Shown: positions 8,066-18,240 of the stretch, piece after piece
Layout: every line of letters starts with the position of its first letter
How positions within the stretch are numbered: position 1 is the first letter of the stretch
Translations under genes and position numbers: made by a program
The notes under the pieces: generated by a model
Seen by the model: the letters and a program-made list of their open reading frames with translations, nothing else
Told to the model about the DNA's origin: nothing
Databases searched by the model: none
Source: Syntrophomonadaceae bacterium
GTDB lineage: Bacteria; Bacillota; Dethiobacteria; DTU022
NCBI GenBank assembly: GCA_007121075.1
Contig: SKMK01000022.1
Coordinates: 18,229-82,228, forward strand
Direction: 5' to 3'
Length of the DNA: 64,000 nucleotides

Positions 8066-8393
8066 TAAACCCGATCAGCTTAGTTATTCAGGTTAAAATT
8101 AATGCTTATTAAGAGTTATTTCCTTCCTTTCAACTCCAGGTATATTTTAAAATCCTGACCGGATTTAAACTTAAGTGCTTTTGGTAATCATTTGTTTTCA
8201 TATTGAAGACAAGTTAGAACCCGGCCCGGTTTCATTCAGGTATTAATCTATTCGACAGTTATGTTTGAATTCCTGCCTTCATTTTTTGTTTGAAACCTGC
8301 CCAAACGGAAACATAAATGAACCGTCTTTTCGCGTGGTAAAGCCATGCTCACAACTGGTTTTCACAGCCAGGCTAAAGAACAGACGGGGCGCA
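8066..8393 (-). other. ORF-free interval bracketed by two co-directional terminators; possible non-coding RNA
   Basis: No credible ORF on either strand. The part at 8312-8386 can fold: CCGTCT at one end pairs with AGACGG at the other, enclosing AGCC/GGCT and CTGG/CCAG stems. The minus strand ends at the terminator at 8034-8065. I do not recognise a known riboswitch, 6S, SRP or tmRNA signature, and no strong promoter was found. Confidence 0.35.
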
Positions 8394-8434
8394 CTAAAAC
8401 AGCCCCGGTGCATCACCAGGGACCCGGGGCTGTT
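8394..8434 (-). terminator. Terminator of the FAD/Fe-S oxidoreductase gene
   Basis: A perfect 11-bp stem AACAGCCCCGG/CCGGGGCTGTT, 15-nt loop, then TTTTAG on the minus strand, 24 bp past the stop. Confidence 0.75.
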
Positions 8435-8457
8435 AAGTCCTGAATTTATAGGGTAAC

Positions 8458-10554
8458 TTACTCTTCTTCACCCTCGGATGGTGAGCCGCCTTCTTTAAGA
8501 TTTTTAACAGCTTCGGCTACCACCTGGTCAAACTTGTCAATTTCTTCACCGGCCAGTTCGGCAAAGGAAATTCTTTCCCGTTCCAGGCCGATCGACTCCA
8601 TCAAATCGGCAGCGTGGTTAACTCGTTTTTCCGCCCACTGGCTGATTTCTTTATACTGGCACTTAAATCTATCGCTCTCGCTGCAGCCGACCACAACCAC
8701 CCCGTCAGCGCCTTCTTCGATCGCTTTAAGCAGGTGGTCAGAATCAACTTTACCCACGCATGGGTAACGGACAACTACAGTGTTATTGTGTTCCTGATTC
8801 AGGAATTCCGGCAGGGCAAAGGCTCCATAAGCACAGGTTATGGTCAGCATAGCCGGCTCCCCGTTGCGCCTGGAAACCAGTTCTTTCACAGCCGGTTCTA
8901 TAGCATCGGCTGCTTCCTCCACATAAGAGGAGCGGAATTTGATGGCATAGACCGGACAGATCCCCATGCACAGGCCACAGGCCTGGCAGTGTTCATTGCG
9001 GATGGTAACCGTACCTTCTTCGTTGATAACAGGGACATCGTAGGGGCAGATTCGGACACAGGTCAGGCAGTTAACGCAAAGCTCATCAATTCGCTGAGCC
9101 CCTGCGGCGCAGGTCAGGCAACGACGCGCTTCACGAACTGCCGCTTCAGGATCATAACCCAGCTCCGCCTGCTTGAAGTGGCGGATCCTTTCTTCCGGGG
9201 CCATCATCGGGATGGGATTGCGTTCAACCCGATCTATTTCTTCAGCCACCTGAGAGTCCAGTTTTTCAAGTTCCGACACCTCTTCCAGGGAGGCACTGTC
9301 AAAAGGCACTCCCTGCAGGTAACTGGCAATCGCTTTTGCGGCCAACCGACCGTTGCCCATGGACTGTACAGCAGTACTGGGACCGAAAACCATTTCTCCA
9401 CAAGCAAAAACACCAGGCCGGCTGGTAGCCATAGTCCGGTTATTAAAAACGATCCGGCCGCGTTCATCAACATCAATTTCGCCGCGGACAGGCCCGGCGT
9501 CGCCGCCCTGGCCGATAGCGAAGATAACTATATCTCCTTCGATCATATCCTTATTTTCTTTATTAAATTCCGGATTAAAACGCCCCTGTTCATCAAACAC
9601 GCAGGTGCACTCAACCAGCTGGAGCCCTTTAATCTTGCCATTTTCCCTGATAATTTCGTCCGGCCCCCAGGAAGGGCTCATTTCAACTCCTTCTTCCTGG
9701 GCTTCTTCGATTTCCCAGCTAAAAGCGGGCATTTCCTCATTGCACTCCAGGCAGGCCAGCTTGACTTTGCCTGCACCCGCCCGCAAAGCCGAACGGGATA
9801 CGTCCATGGCCACATTTCCGCCTCCGATTACGATCACGGTTGGACTGCCTTCAAACTTAAAACCTTCCCGTTTGGCCTGCTTCAAGAAAGGCAGGGCATA
9901 TAATATACCTTCTCCTTCGGCGCCGGGCAAATTCAGGCCCCTGCTTACAGGCAGGCCCATAGCCAGCAGAATAGACTGGTAACCTTCTTTTTCCAGCTGC
10001 TCTATAGTTATATCTTTACCCAGCTCAACTCCGGACTTAAACTTAACCCCCTGTTCGGCAATTTCATCGATATCCTGATCTATCACTTCATCAGGCAACC
10101 GGTAAAGGGGGATATAGTGGCGGACAGCTCCCCCAGGCATGTTATCATTGTCAAATACTGTTACATCAGCCCCCATCCGGGCCAGATCGTAAGCGGCGGT
10201 GAGGCCGGAGGGGCCGGCACCGATTACGGCCACTTTTCCTTCGATTTCTGGCCCTTCAACCGGCGGCTGTGCTTTCGCATTGCCGTATTCAATGGCAAAC
10301 CGTTTTAACCCCCTGATTGAAGGCGGCTTGTCCACATCATTGCGGCGGCATTCATCTTCACAGTGGTGGGCGCAGATAGTACCGCACACAAACGGTAAAG
10401 GGTTTGTTTCTTTGATTATTGCCAGCGACCGATCAAAATCACCGGTGGCAATGGCCAGCAAGTAATCACGGACCCCCTGGTGCAGCGGGCAGGCTGATTG
10501 ACAGGGCGGGTGAATATTTTCTAAAGCTAAATCTTGGTTTCCATGTTGAGTCAA
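8458..10554 (-). CDS. FAD/NAD(P) and Fe-S oxidoreductase: NfnB/GltD-like with C-terminal ferredoxin and MvhD domains
   Basis: A 698-residue cytosolic electron-transfer protein. Order: a cysteine-rich helical Fe-S domain as in GltD/NfnB (CPLHQGVRDYL; VCGTICAHHCEDEC, residues 18-75), an FAD Rossmann motif (VAVIGAGPSGLTAAYDLARM), a NAD(P) Rossmann motif (VIVIGGGNVAMDVSRSALR), two 4Fe-4S motifs (CVNCLTCVRICP and CQACGLCMGICP, about 490-535), and an MvhD/FlpD-like delta-subunit domain (CAYGAF, YPCVGKVDSDHLLKAIEEGADGVVVVGC). MvhD modules pass electrons between hydrogenase or formate dehydrogenase and flavin-bifurcating HdrA, so this likely links NAD(P)H to ferredoxin or another partner (inference). 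Start TTG 10554, AAGGAG 8 nt upstream. It follows ppdK by 96 bp. Confidence 0.88.
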   Translation of the reverse strand: MTQHGNQDLALENIHPPCQSACPLHQGVRDYLLAIATGDFDRSLAIIKETNPLPFVCGTICAHHCEDECRRNDVDKPPSIRGLKRFAIEYGNAKAQPPVEGPEIEGKVAVIGAGPSGLTAAYDLARMGADVTVFDNDNMPGGAVRHYIPLYRLPDEVIDQDIDEIAEQGVKFKSGVELGKDITIEQLEKEGYQSILLAMGLPVSRGLNLPGAEGEGILYALPFLKQAKREGFKFEGSPTVIVIGGGNVAMDVSRSALRAGAGKVKLACLECNEEMPAFSWEIEEAQEEGVEMSPSWGPDEIIRENGKIKGLQLVECTCVFDEQGRFNPEFNKENKDMIEGDIVIFAIGQGGDAGPVRGEIDVDERGRIVFNNRTMATSRPGVFACGEMVFGPSTAVQSMGNGRLAAKAIASYLQGVPFDSASLEEVSELEKLDSQVAEEIDRVERNPIPMMAPEERIRHFKQAELGYDPEAAVREARRCLTCAAGAQRIDELCVNCLTCVRICPYDVPVINEEGTVTIRNEHCQACGLCMGICPVYAIKFRSSYVEEAADAIEPAVKELVSRRNGEPAMLTITCAYGAFALPEFLNQEHNNTVVVRYPCVGKVDSDHLLKAIEEGADGVVVVGCSESDRFKCQYKEISQWAEKRVNHAADLMESIGLERERISFAELAGEEIDKFDQVVAEAVKNLKEGGSPSEGEEE

Positions 10555-10650
10555 TTAGATCACTCCTTGCAACAATTTTAACATATAAATTATTCGCCAT
10601 AAAAAGTTATTCTCCTGTTTGCAGGTAAAGGCAATTTATTAAAAACAGCT

Positions 10651-13308
10651 TTAGTCATGATCTTTTTCAGAAATCACAGCCCTGGCTGCCGAAAGCCTGG
10701 CAATTGGCAGGCGATATGGAGAACAGCTCACGTAGTCAAGGCCGGCCGAGTTAAAGAAGTGGATCGAGGCCGGATCGCCACCATGTTCTCCGCATATGCC
10801 AATTTTTAGATCAGGGCGGGTTTTCCTGCCTTTTTCAATGGCAGTTTCTACTAACCGGCCTACCCCCTCAACATCAATCTCGGCAAAGGGGTTGGCTTTC
10901 AAGATCTTTTGTTGAATATAGAAGGGTAAAAATTTACCTTCCGAGTCGTCCCTGCTGTAGCCAAGGGTGGTCTGGGTCAAATCATTGGTCCCAAAGGAGA
11001 AAAACTCTGCCGCACCTGCCAGGTGGTCTGCCACCAGGCAGGCCCGGGGGAGCTCGATCATAGTCCCGACCAGGTAAGGAATCCTGGCTCCCTTCTCCTC
11101 AAACAGTTCTTCCACTGTTTCTTCTACCAGTTTTCTCATCCGTTTCATTTCTTCAAAATGCCCTACCAGGGGGATCATTACTTCAGGTTGCAGCTTCCCG
11201 GCATCGATCCCTTCATCGAGAAGTTCAAAAGCAGCGTAAAAAATTGCCCTGACCTGCATCTGGTATATTTCCGGGTATACCAAACCCAACCGGCAGCCGC
11301 GGTGCCCGAGCATGGGATTAAACTCTGAAAGGGACTGCACTTTCTGAAGCAGTTCTTCTTTTCTCCGGAGTTTTTCCGGATCACTGCCTTCCCGGCGCAT
11401 TTTATCAACCTCGAGAAGAAGTTCTTCCCGGTCTGGCAAAAATTCATGCAGGGGCGGGTCAAGCAGGCGGATGGTAACCGGAAAACCGGCCATTTCCCAT
11501 AAGATTCCCTTAAAGTCCCCCTGCTGCATCGGTAACAGCTCTTCCAGGGCTTCTTTGCGTTTTTCCGAATCGGCTGACAATATCATCTTCTGGACTGACG
11601 GAATCCTGTCGGCTGCCATGAACATATGCTCAGTCCGGCACAGACCGATACCCTGTGCCCCCAGCTCCACCGAGCGACGCGCGTCTTCAGGGGTGTCTGC
11701 ATTGGCCCTTACCCTGAGGCGGCGAATTTCGTCCGCCCAGCCGAGCAGCTCATAAAAGTGTTCGCTAAACCGGGGTTCAATCAGGGGCGCTTCACCGAGG
11801 ATAACCTGGCCGGTAGTGCCGTCAATGGAAAGGACTTCTCCCTCGGAATACTGCTGGTCTCCAACATAAAAAATTCCCCTGGTCAGGTCGATCTTTAAAT
11901 CTTCACAGCCGCTGACACAGGGTTTGCCCATACCGCGGGCCACTACAGCGGCGTGGCTGGTCATGCCGCCCCGGCTGGTCAATACCCCCTGGGCGGCAAT
12001 AATGCCGTGAATATCATCAGGAGTGGTCTCAGGGCGGACCAGGAGCACTCTTTCCCCCTCCTGGGCCATGTCGTGAGCCCGATCGGCATCAAAAACAACT
12101 TTTCCCGATGCCGCGCCCGGTGATGCAGGAAGCCCTTTGGCGATATAGTTCATTTTGGCCTCGGGATCGATCTGCCAGTGCAGGAGCTGTTCCAGCCGGG
12201 CCGGTTCCACTTTTTCAAGAGCCTGTTCTTTATCGATCAGGCCCTCTTCAACCATGTCCACGGCTATCCGCAGGGCGGCATGGGCCGTTCGCTTGCCGGT
12301 GCGGGTCTGAAGCATGTACAGCTTTCCTCTTTCAATCGTAAATTCGATGTCCTGCATATCCAGGTAGTGCCTTTCCAGATTCCGGCAGGTTTCAATAAAC
12401 TGATCATATGCTTCCGGCAAATCTTCTTTTAGGCCTTCCAGGGGCTTGGGGTTACGAATCCCGGCTACAACATCTTCACCCTGGGCATTAAGCAGGTACT
12501 CCCCGTATATTTTTGGCTCTCCCGTAGAAGGATTGCGGGTGAAGGCAACCCCGGTTCCGCTGTCATTGCCGATGTTGCCAAAAACCATGGCCTGGACATT
12601 GACCGCTGTTCCGAGATCATCAGGAATCTTATTGGCCTGGCGGTAAACTGTCGCCCGGGGAGTATTCCATGATTTAAAGACCGCCTCCACCGCCATAAAA
12701 AGCTGCTCTTCGACGCCCAGGGGAAATTCCCGGCCAACTTCTTTTCTGACCAGATCCAGGAAATCAGCGACGATTTGTTCCAGGTCCTTTTCTTCCAGTT
12801 CGGCATCTGTGGCGGCCTGTTTTTTTTGCCTGGCCTCCGTTAATATATTTTCAAAGTGATGGTTTTCAACCTGTAAAACCACATCGCCAAACATCTGCAG
12901 GAACCGGCGGTAACAATCAAGAGCAAAATGGCGATCCCCGGATTCTTTGGCCAGGTGTTCGACCGTTTCGGGGTTCAAGCCAAGATTTAAGATGGTATCC
13001 ATCATCCCGGGCATGGAAACAACCGCTCCGGAACGAACAGACAGCAGGAGCGGGTTTTCGCCTCCAAATTCGCGCCCGGTTTTCTTTTCCAGTTTTTTTA
13101 AGTTATCCAGTATCGCCTCTTTCAATTCCGGCCAGAGTTTCTCACCGCTGCTTAAATAGCGGTTGCAGGTCTCGGTCGTAACCGTAAATCCCGGGGGGAC
13201 AGGAAGGCCTATTCCGGCCATTTCAGCCAGGTTGGCCCCTTTCCCGCCCAGCAAGCCTTTCATTGATCGGTCTCCTTCTTCGAAGTTGTAAACATACTGC
13301 CCGGTCAT
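10651..13308 (-). CDS. ppdK: Pyruvate, phosphate dikinase
   Basis: Interconverts pyruvate + ATP + Pi and PEP + AMP + PPi. 885 residues, the normal length. Three domains are visible: N-terminal ATP-grasp (GGKGANLAEMAGIGLPVPPGF; LLSVRSGAVVSMPGMMDTIL), the swivelling phosphohistidine domain (GVLTSRGGMTSHAAVVARGM, with the Thr-Ser-His that carries the phosphohistidine and the regulatory Thr), and the C-terminal PEP/pyruvate TIM barrel (GIGLCRTEHMF; IPLVGHFEEMK; FFSFGTNDLTQTTLGYSRDD; GICGEHGGDP). The ATG at 13308 overlaps the regulator stop by 1 nt (TGATG), with GGAGG upstream, so it is coupled to the gene before it. A TTG at 13311 is an alternative start. Confidence 0.98.
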   Translation of the reverse strand: MTGQYVYNFEEGDRSMKGLLGGKGANLAEMAGIGLPVPPGFTVTTETCNRYLSSGEKLWPELKEAILDNLKKLEKKTGREFGGENPLLLSVRSGAVVSMPGMMDTILNLGLNPETVEHLAKESGDRHFALDCYRRFLQMFGDVVLQVENHHFENILTEARQKKQAATDAELEEKDLEQIVADFLDLVRKEVGREFPLGVEEQLFMAVEAVFKSWNTPRATVYRQANKIPDDLGTAVNVQAMVFGNIGNDSGTGVAFTRNPSTGEPKIYGEYLLNAQGEDVVAGIRNPKPLEGLKEDLPEAYDQFIETCRNLERHYLDMQDIEFTIERGKLYMLQTRTGKRTAHAALRIAVDMVEEGLIDKEQALEKVEPARLEQLLHWQIDPEAKMNYIAKGLPASPGAASGKVVFDADRAHDMAQEGERVLLVRPETTPDDIHGIIAAQGVLTSRGGMTSHAAVVARGMGKPCVSGCEDLKIDLTRGIFYVGDQQYSEGEVLSIDGTTGQVILGEAPLIEPRFSEHFYELLGWADEIRRLRVRANADTPEDARRSVELGAQGIGLCRTEHMFMAADRIPSVQKMILSADSEKRKEALEELLPMQQGDFKGILWEMAGFPVTIRLLDPPLHEFLPDREELLLEVDKMRREGSDPEKLRRKEELLQKVQSLSEFNPMLGHRGCRLGLVYPEIYQMQVRAIFYAAFELLDEGIDAGKLQPEVMIPLVGHFEEMKRMRKLVEETVEELFEEKGARIPYLVGTMIELPRACLVADHLAGAAEFFSFGTNDLTQTTLGYSRDDSEGKFLPFYIQQKILKANPFAEIDVEGVGRLVETAIEKGRKTRPDLKIGICGEHGGDPASIHFFNSAGLDYVSCSPYRLPIARLSAARAVISEKDHD

Positions 13309-14135
13309 CAACGTTCGCCTCCTCTTTCTTCAAGCATCCGGATAATCCGATTAGCCACCTCTTCTACAGCTTTATCGGATACTTCAAAAATAGTACAGCC
13401 AATTTTTTTCATGAGCCTTCGGGCATAAGCAAGTTCTTCCTCGATCCTTTCTACGGCCCCATAATTGGCGTGTTCATCAAGGCCCAGCGCCTTGAGGCGT
13501 TCCTTCCTGATTTGTTGAAGGTGGTGGGGGGTTATGATCAAACCCATAATTTTCTGCGGTGGAAACCAGAACAACTCTTCAGGTGGTTCCACCTCAGGAA
13601 CCAATGGCAGATTGGCCACCTTGATTCCCTGGTGAGCTAGGTACATGCTGAGGGGAGTTTTTGAAGTGCGGGAAACGCCGATCAGGATTACATCAGCTTC
13701 CAGGAGGCCGCGAGGGCTCTTGCCGTCATCATGTTTTACGGCGAATTCAATCGCCGCCATCCGGCGAAAATATTCTTCGTCAAGCTGCCGCAGCCGGCCG
13801 GGTTCAAAGTGCGGTTCTTTACAGGTAGCGCGGGCAAAAGCGCCCATCAGCGAGCCGAGGATATCGGCGGTGAGGACAGAGTGCTTGGCGGCTTCTTCAG
13901 CCATCACCTGCCGCAGTTCAGGGATCACAATCGTATAGGCAATGATAGCATTGCAGATTGCTGCTTCCTCAAAAACCTTTTCAATTTGTTCCCTTGTTTC
14001 AACAAAAGGAACCCGGCGCATTTCCATCTCACCGGAATCAAACTGGCTTGCTACAGCTTTTACAACAAATTCAGCCGTCTCGCCAACAGAATCTGATACT
14101 ATATACACTACCGGTTTTTCCCCGGAATATTCCAT
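13308..14135 (-). CDS. ppsR: PPDK/PEP-synthase regulatory protein (bifunctional Ser/Thr kinase-phosphorylase, DUF299)
   Basis: 275 residues. The family inactivates PPDK by ADP-dependent phosphorylation of the Thr next to the catalytic His and reactivates it by Pi-dependent dephosphorylation. The nucleotide loop GVSRTSKTPLSMYLA is at about 152-166, the N-terminus is VYIVSDSVGETAE, and KIGCTIFEVSDKAVEEVANRI is near the C-terminus. It lies directly upstream of its presumed target ppdK and is translationally coupled to it, which favours PPDK over PEP synthase as substrate. ATG with GAGGGG 7 nt upstream. Confidence 0.95.
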   Translation of the reverse strand: MEYSGEKPVVYIVSDSVGETAEFVVKAVASQFDSGEMEMRRVPFVETREQIEKVFEEAAICNAIIAYTIVIPELRQVMAEEAAKHSVLTADILGSLMGAFARATCKEPHFEPGRLRQLDEEYFRRMAAIEFAVKHDDGKSPRGLLEADVILIGVSRTSKTPLSMYLAHQGIKVANLPLVPEVEPPEELFWFPPQKIMGLIITPHHLQQIRKERLKALGLDEHANYGAVERIEEELAYARRLMKKIGCTIFEVSDKAVEEVANRIIRMLEERGGER

Positions 14136-14345
14136 TCACAAACCCCTCTCCTGGACCTTAAACAGGACTATAACCGGAATAAAAACAGGCCCGCCATTTA
14201 TGGGTTAAGTATACGGGAACCTCAGTGATCATCATCCCTGAACATGAAAACCCGGCTCCCGAATACCAGGCAAGTACAGTTACTTTCTTATTGTATTTAA
14301 TATACTATACAGATCAGCCCTGTTCCTGCTTAATGCCCGGCTATT

Positions 14346-16424
14346 TTAAGGAGCTTGCATTTTTGAAAAGTCAGCCAGCCGGTTAAATAGTTTTGTTACC
14401 CCTGACAGGAGATTTAAGCGGTTGGAGCGCAACTTTTCATTATCAACCATAACCATAACATGATCAAAAAAACTGTCAATCGGTTTTTTCAAATCTCTCA
14501 GGACTGTCAGTTTATCAACAGGACCGGCGGCACCGTTAAATTTGGCTTCGGCTTCCCGCCACTGCTTATACAGTTCTTTTTCCGCCGCTTCTTCAAATAA
14601 GGATGAATCCGGCTCGCTGCCCGGTGCATTCCTGGCCAGGTTGGCAACCCTGTTGTAAGCTGCAATAACATCATTCAAAAGCGGCCCTTGCTGCTGCTGA
14701 TCCAGTACCGCAGCCCTGTTAAACAACCCGGTGACATTATTAAAAGGCACCGTCAGGACAGCCTCGATAACATCACTGGCTAGACCCCGTTCCTGGAAAG
14801 CAAAGCGGATCCGCTGGAGCAGAAAATCCTGCAAATTTTGTTTAACCTGCTGTTCTTTTTCAGAATCTAATTCGATTTCACCGGAAAGGACGTCGAGGGC
14901 ATGGCCAATATAACTGTTTAGCGCTAAATCCAGTTCCAGGTTTAACAGGATATTGACCGCTCCCTGGGCCTGCCTGCGCAACCCGTATGGATCCTGGGAA
15001 CCGGTGGGCTGAATCCCGATTGCAAAACATCCAGCCAAGGTATCAAGCCGGTCGGCCAGGGAAACAAGGGCTGACTCGGTATAAGAGGGGAGCTCATCTC
15101 CCGGGTAACGGGGGAGGTAGTGTTCGTATATTCCCAAGGCCACTTCTTCCGATTCACCGCTGAGCCTGGCATATTCTCGGCCCATAACCCCCTGGAGTTC
15201 AGTAAACTCTTTGACCATGCTGGTAACCAGGTCGGCCTTGCAAAGGTGGGCAATACGCTGTGTTTTTTCAATCTTTTCCGCCGCCAAATTAAGCTCATCT
15301 CCCAGCTTGCCGGCCAGGTTGACCAGGCGGGCCCTTTTTTGGTCAAGATTACCCAGTGATTCCAGGAAAATCACGCTCTTCAACTGTTCCACGTAATTTT
15401 CCAGTGGTTCTTTGCGGTCTTCGTTAAAGAAGAACCGCCCGTCGGCAAGGCGGGCCTGAAGAACCTTTGCATAGCCTTTTCGGATATTAGGATTAAACCG
15501 GTTATTGCTGATCCCAATAAAATAAGGGAGCAGCCGCCCGCTTTCTTTCTCAACAATTGGAAAATAACGTTGATGGTTCTGCATGGAAGTTATAGGCACT
15601 TCCTGGGGAAGGTCCAGGTAGGCTTCGTCAAACCAACCATCGACGGCAACAGGGTATTCAACAAGGTAAGTAACCTCTTCAAGGAGATCGTCGTCAACCA
15701 GAGCCACCCCGCCAATTTCTTCAGCTTTTTCTCTCAGCTGTTCCAGGATCATATCCCGGCGGCGATTATGATCAAGAATAATATAGTTTTCCTCCAGGCA
15801 TTCAAAAAAGTGTTCCACATTGCTTATTTCAAATGGGCCCGGAGCCAGAAAACGATGACCGTAGGTTATATTATCCGCTTCCAGGCCGGCAAACCTAAAT
15901 CGGGCCGGTTTATCGCCGTAAAGGGCCAGGAGCCAGCGGATCGGGCGTGCAAAGCGGACATCTTTGCTCTGCCAGTACATGGGTCTCGGGAAGGACAGTT
16001 TCCTTATTAACTGCGGCATCAGTTCCGAAAAAAGTTCTTCGGCCGGCCGGCCGGGAGTCTCTTTACGGGCCATAACGTACCGGGCATTTTTAATTACTTC
16101 TTCTTCCACCTGTTCCATGGTAATCTCCTGGTTTTTCACAAACCCGTGCAGGGCCCTGGTTGGTTCGCCTTTTTCATCATAGGCCTTGTCCACGGGGGGA
16201 CCCTTGATCTTTTCCACCAGGTCAGCCTGCTCGGAATCCAGATCTTTGATCAAAACAACCAGGCGGCGGGGAGTGGCAAAAGTTTTAATTTTTCCGTACC
16301 CGAGCCTGTTTTCCTCCAGGAGGGAAGCGGCACCCTGTTCCAACTGTTGCATGGCCCCCGGCAAAAACCGGGACGGAATCTCTTCGCATCCGATCTCCAT
16401 TAAAAAATCTCTGTTTACTGTCAC
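14346..16424 (-). CDS. glyS: Glycyl-tRNA synthetase beta subunit
   Basis: 692 residues, typical for the bacterial alpha2beta2 enzyme. It starts with the family signature [18 protein letters not shown], continues with [11 protein letters not shown] and KIKGPP, and carries the HD-like and anticodon-binding regions further on ([29 protein letters not shown]). The GTG start overlaps the glyQ stop by 4 nt (GTGA), with GGAGGTGG upstream. Expressed with glyQ under the glycine T-box. Confidence 0.97.
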   Translation of the reverse strand: MTVNRDFLMEIGCEEIPSRFLPGAMQQLEQGAASLLEENRLGYGKIKTFATPRRLVVLIKDLDSEQADLVEKIKGPPVDKAYDEKGEPTRALHGFVKNQEITMEQVEEEVIKNARYVMARKETPGRPAEELFSELMPQLIRKLSFPRPMYWQSKDVRFARPIRWLLALYGDKPARFRFAGLEADNITYGHRFLAPGPFEISNVEHFFECLEENYIILDHNRRRDMILEQLREKAEEIGGVALVDDDLLEEVTYLVEYPVAVDGWFDEAYLDLPQEVPITSMQNHQRYFPIVEKESGRLLPYFIGISNNRFNPNIRKGYAKVLQARLADGRFFFNEDRKEPLENYVEQLKSVIFLESLGNLDQKRARLVNLAGKLGDELNLAAEKIEKTQRIAHLCKADLVTSMVKEFTELQGVMGREYARLSGESEEVALGIYEHYLPRYPGDELPSYTESALVSLADRLDTLAGCFAIGIQPTGSQDPYGLRRQAQGAVNILLNLELDLALNSYIGHALDVLSGEIELDSEKEQQVKQNLQDFLLQRIRFAFQERGLASDVIEAVLTVPFNNVTGLFNRAAVLDQQQQGPLLNDVIAAYNRVANLARNAPGSEPDSSLFEEAAEKELYKQWREAEAKFNGAAGPVDKLTVLRDLKKPIDSFFDHVMVMVDNEKLRSNRLNLLSGVTKLFNRLADFSKMQAP

Positions 16425-17302
16425 TTAACTCCACCTCCAGCCATTAACGGGTATCCGGCAGCTTCACGCTGCTCCAGGTAACACTCGGCACAAAGCCTGG
16501 CCAGGGTCCGGACCCGGCCAATATAGGCGGCTCTTTCAGTAACGCTAATTGCCCCCCTGGCATCAAGGTTGTTGAAAGTATGCGAACACTTCAAAATGTA
16601 ATCATAAGCCGGGTAGACCAGGTTCAATTCCAGCAGCCGCTTGGCCTCGGTTTCGTACAATCCAAACAGCTTAAATAACAGCTCCCGGTCGGCATAATCA
16701 AAACTGTAACTGGATTGTTCCCACTCCACTCTTTTATATACTTCACCGTAGGTAATGTTTCCGGTCCAGATCAGATCAAAAACGTTATCGCAATCCTGCA
16801 GGTACATGGCGATCCTTTCCAGCCCGTAGGTCAGCTCTACCGGAACTTCTTCCACATCATAACCACCTACCTGCTGAAAATAAGTGAACTGGGTAATTTC
16901 CATGCCATCCAGCCAGACTTCCCAACCCAGTCCCCAGGCGCCGAGGGTGGGGGCTTCCCAGTTGTCTTCTACAAAACGGATATCATGCTCCAACGGGTCA
17001 AGCCCGAGGTAGGCCAGGCTGTCCAGGTACTGCTGTTGGATATCCGCCGGTGTGGGCTTAATTATGACCTGGTACTGCAAGTGCTGGTAGAGGCGGTTCG
17101 GGTTTTCGCCGTACCTGCCGTCCGCAGGCCTCCTGGACGGTTCCACATAAGCTACTGACCACGGCTCAGGCCCCAGCGATTTTAAAAAAGTTGCCGGGTT
17201 CATGGTTCCCGCCCCTTTTTCGACATCATAGGGCTGCCAGATCAGGCAGCCGCGTAGGGCCCAGTAATCCTGGAATTTGATCATCAGTGTCTGTAAGTTC
17301 AA
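16421..17302 (-). CDS. glyQ: Glycyl-tRNA synthetase alpha subunit
   Basis: A 293-residue catalytic subunit of class IIc GlyRS. Typical motifs: [24 protein letters not shown], here split as [14 protein letters not shown] and [16 protein letters not shown], then [37 protein letters not shown] and [10 protein letters not shown]. The start is TTG 17302 with AAAGGAGG 8 nt upstream; the longer in-frame reading to 17428 lies within the T-box leader and is rejected. Transcription is controlled by the T-box at 17340-17568. Confidence 0.97.
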   Translation of the reverse strand: MNLQTLMIKFQDYWALRGCLIWQPYDVEKGAGTMNPATFLKSLGPEPWSVAYVEPSRRPADGRYGENPNRLYQHLQYQVIIKPTPADIQQQYLDSLAYLGLDPLEHDIRFVEDNWEAPTLGAWGLGWEVWLDGMEITQFTYFQQVGGYDVEEVPVELTYGLERIAMYLQDCDNVFDLIWTGNITYGEVYKRVEWEQSSYSFDYADRELLFKLFGLYETEAKRLLELNLVYPAYDYILKCSHTFNNLDARGAISVTERAAYIGRVRTLARLCAECYLEQREAAGYPLMAGGGVK

Positions 17303-17339
17303 AAAAATTCCTCCTTTATTTTGATTATGCTTACAGCAT

Positions 17340-17568
17340 ATAAACATCTCCCGCCCTGTGGCTTTCAAAAGCCATAGGGACGGGAGATGTTCCCGCGGTT
17401 CCACCCTACTTGGCCGTGCTTCCATCAAGACACGACCCGCTTAATTGGGGATTGGCTCAGGAACGCCATTCACCGAATTTCCTGCCGGTCTCCCACCAAC
17501 TCCGACTCGCTGCTAAAAAGGATTGATCCGGTTACTTCTTTCCATCTTCGCCGAATGCTTATTTGATT
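17340..17568 (-). promoter_or_regulatory. Glycine T-box riboswitch (specifier GGC) with terminator
   Basis: Minus strand, in order: Stem I with AGCGAGTCGGAGTTGGTGGGA, here AGCGAGTCGG then AGTTGGTGGGAGACC; specifier loop GAATGGCGTTCC with Gly codon GGC at 17467-17465; T-box core AGGGTGGAACCGCGGG at 17407-17392; and a long terminator stem AACATCTCCCG/CGGGAGATGTT at 17390-17342. Uncharged tRNA-Gly should stabilise the antiterminator and allow glyQS expression. Confidence 0.95.
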
Positions 17569-17574
17569 ATAAAG

Positions 17575-17603
17575 ATACTAACAACTGGCCACATCATTGT
17601 CAA
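17575..17603 (-). promoter_or_regulatory. Promoter of the T-box-glyQS operon
   Basis: Minus strand: TTGACA, 17-bp spacer, TAGTAT, placed just before the T-box leader. Confidence 0.8.
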
Positions 17604-17697
17604 GTCATAGTTGCCCTGCCACTTGCCCATGAACAGCGCTGCATTCCAAATAATATATAATGACAAAAATGAACAAGCAGATTGTGATTAATCCAGA

Positions 17698-18165
17698 TTA
17701 GAATAACCCGACCAGGGTTTCAACGGCTTTATTAATGCTTTCGACACGCTTGCCTTCTGTCCAAAAGACAATTTCCGCACCTTTAACCATCGCCCCTTTC
17801 GCTTCGCAGGCGGACTTTATTTTACCGACAGCCTGGGTCCCGCCGCTCCACTTTACAGGAATATGCTTGGTTATAAAGCAGGCCACTTCTTTGCCGCGCA
17901 GCGATGGCAACTGATCCAGGTAAGTCCTCATGACCGGATTGAGATTAAATGCCTGAACCGGGGAGCCAAAGATCACGGCATCATACTGAACCGGATCAGG
18001 TATGGCCGAAAGTTCGAATTGTCCCGGTTGGGCGGGCATTTTACCGTTAATAGTAATCTCTTCGATACTGGCCTGATGTCCTTTTTCTGCAAGTTTTTGC
18101 TGCAACAGGCCGGCGACTTTCCTGGTGTGCCCGGTCTGTGAGTAAATTATTATTCCGACCTTCAT
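17698..18165 (-). CDS. Flavodoxin-like protein
   Basis: 155 residues, one flavodoxin fold. FMN phosphate loop SQTGHTRKVA at residues 9-18, second FMN contact FGSPVQAFNLNPVM near 70-83, third near CFITKHIPVKWSGGTQ. It fits a small FMN-binding electron carrier or flavodoxin-family NAD(P)H reductase; the acidic character of a true low-potential flavodoxin is weak. ATG start with a GGGG-rich RBS. It lies between recO and the glyQS promoter on the same strand. Confidence 0.85.
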   Translation of the reverse strand: MKVGIIIYSQTGHTRKVAGLLQQKLAEKGHQASIEEITINGKMPAQPGQFELSAIPDPVQYDAVIFGSPVQAFNLNPVMRTYLDQLPSLRGKEVACFITKHIPVKWSGGTQAVGKIKSACEAKGAMVKGAEIVFWTEGKRVESINKAVETLVGLF

Positions 18166-18240
18166 TCCTGATATCCCCCTTTACCCAACGAGCCTTTGCT
18201 GTCGGTTCTTTAGCAGGTCTTCACCTGGCAGCCGCTTGAA

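Noticed and set aside
8251..8257. Spo0A-box core TGTCGAA on the minus strand upstream of dnaG, and another TTGTCGAA at 3056-3063 before usp
   Set aside because: A 7-mer is expected several times in 64 kb on two strands, flanks do not match the full consensus, and sporulation genes yqfC/yqfD are missing here.
8614..9903. 429-codon plus-strand open frame
   Set aside because: It is antisense to the 698-residue oxidoreductase, has no recognisable domain and no SD; a shadow of GC-rich codon use.
13263..14208. Several overlapping plus-strand frames opposite the PPDK regulator
   Set aside because: All are antisense shadows of a strongly conserved gene with no own start signals.
17303..17428. N-terminal extension of glyQ
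   Set aside because: It covers the T-box core and terminator; the TTG at 17302 has the correct SD and family-typical N-terminus.
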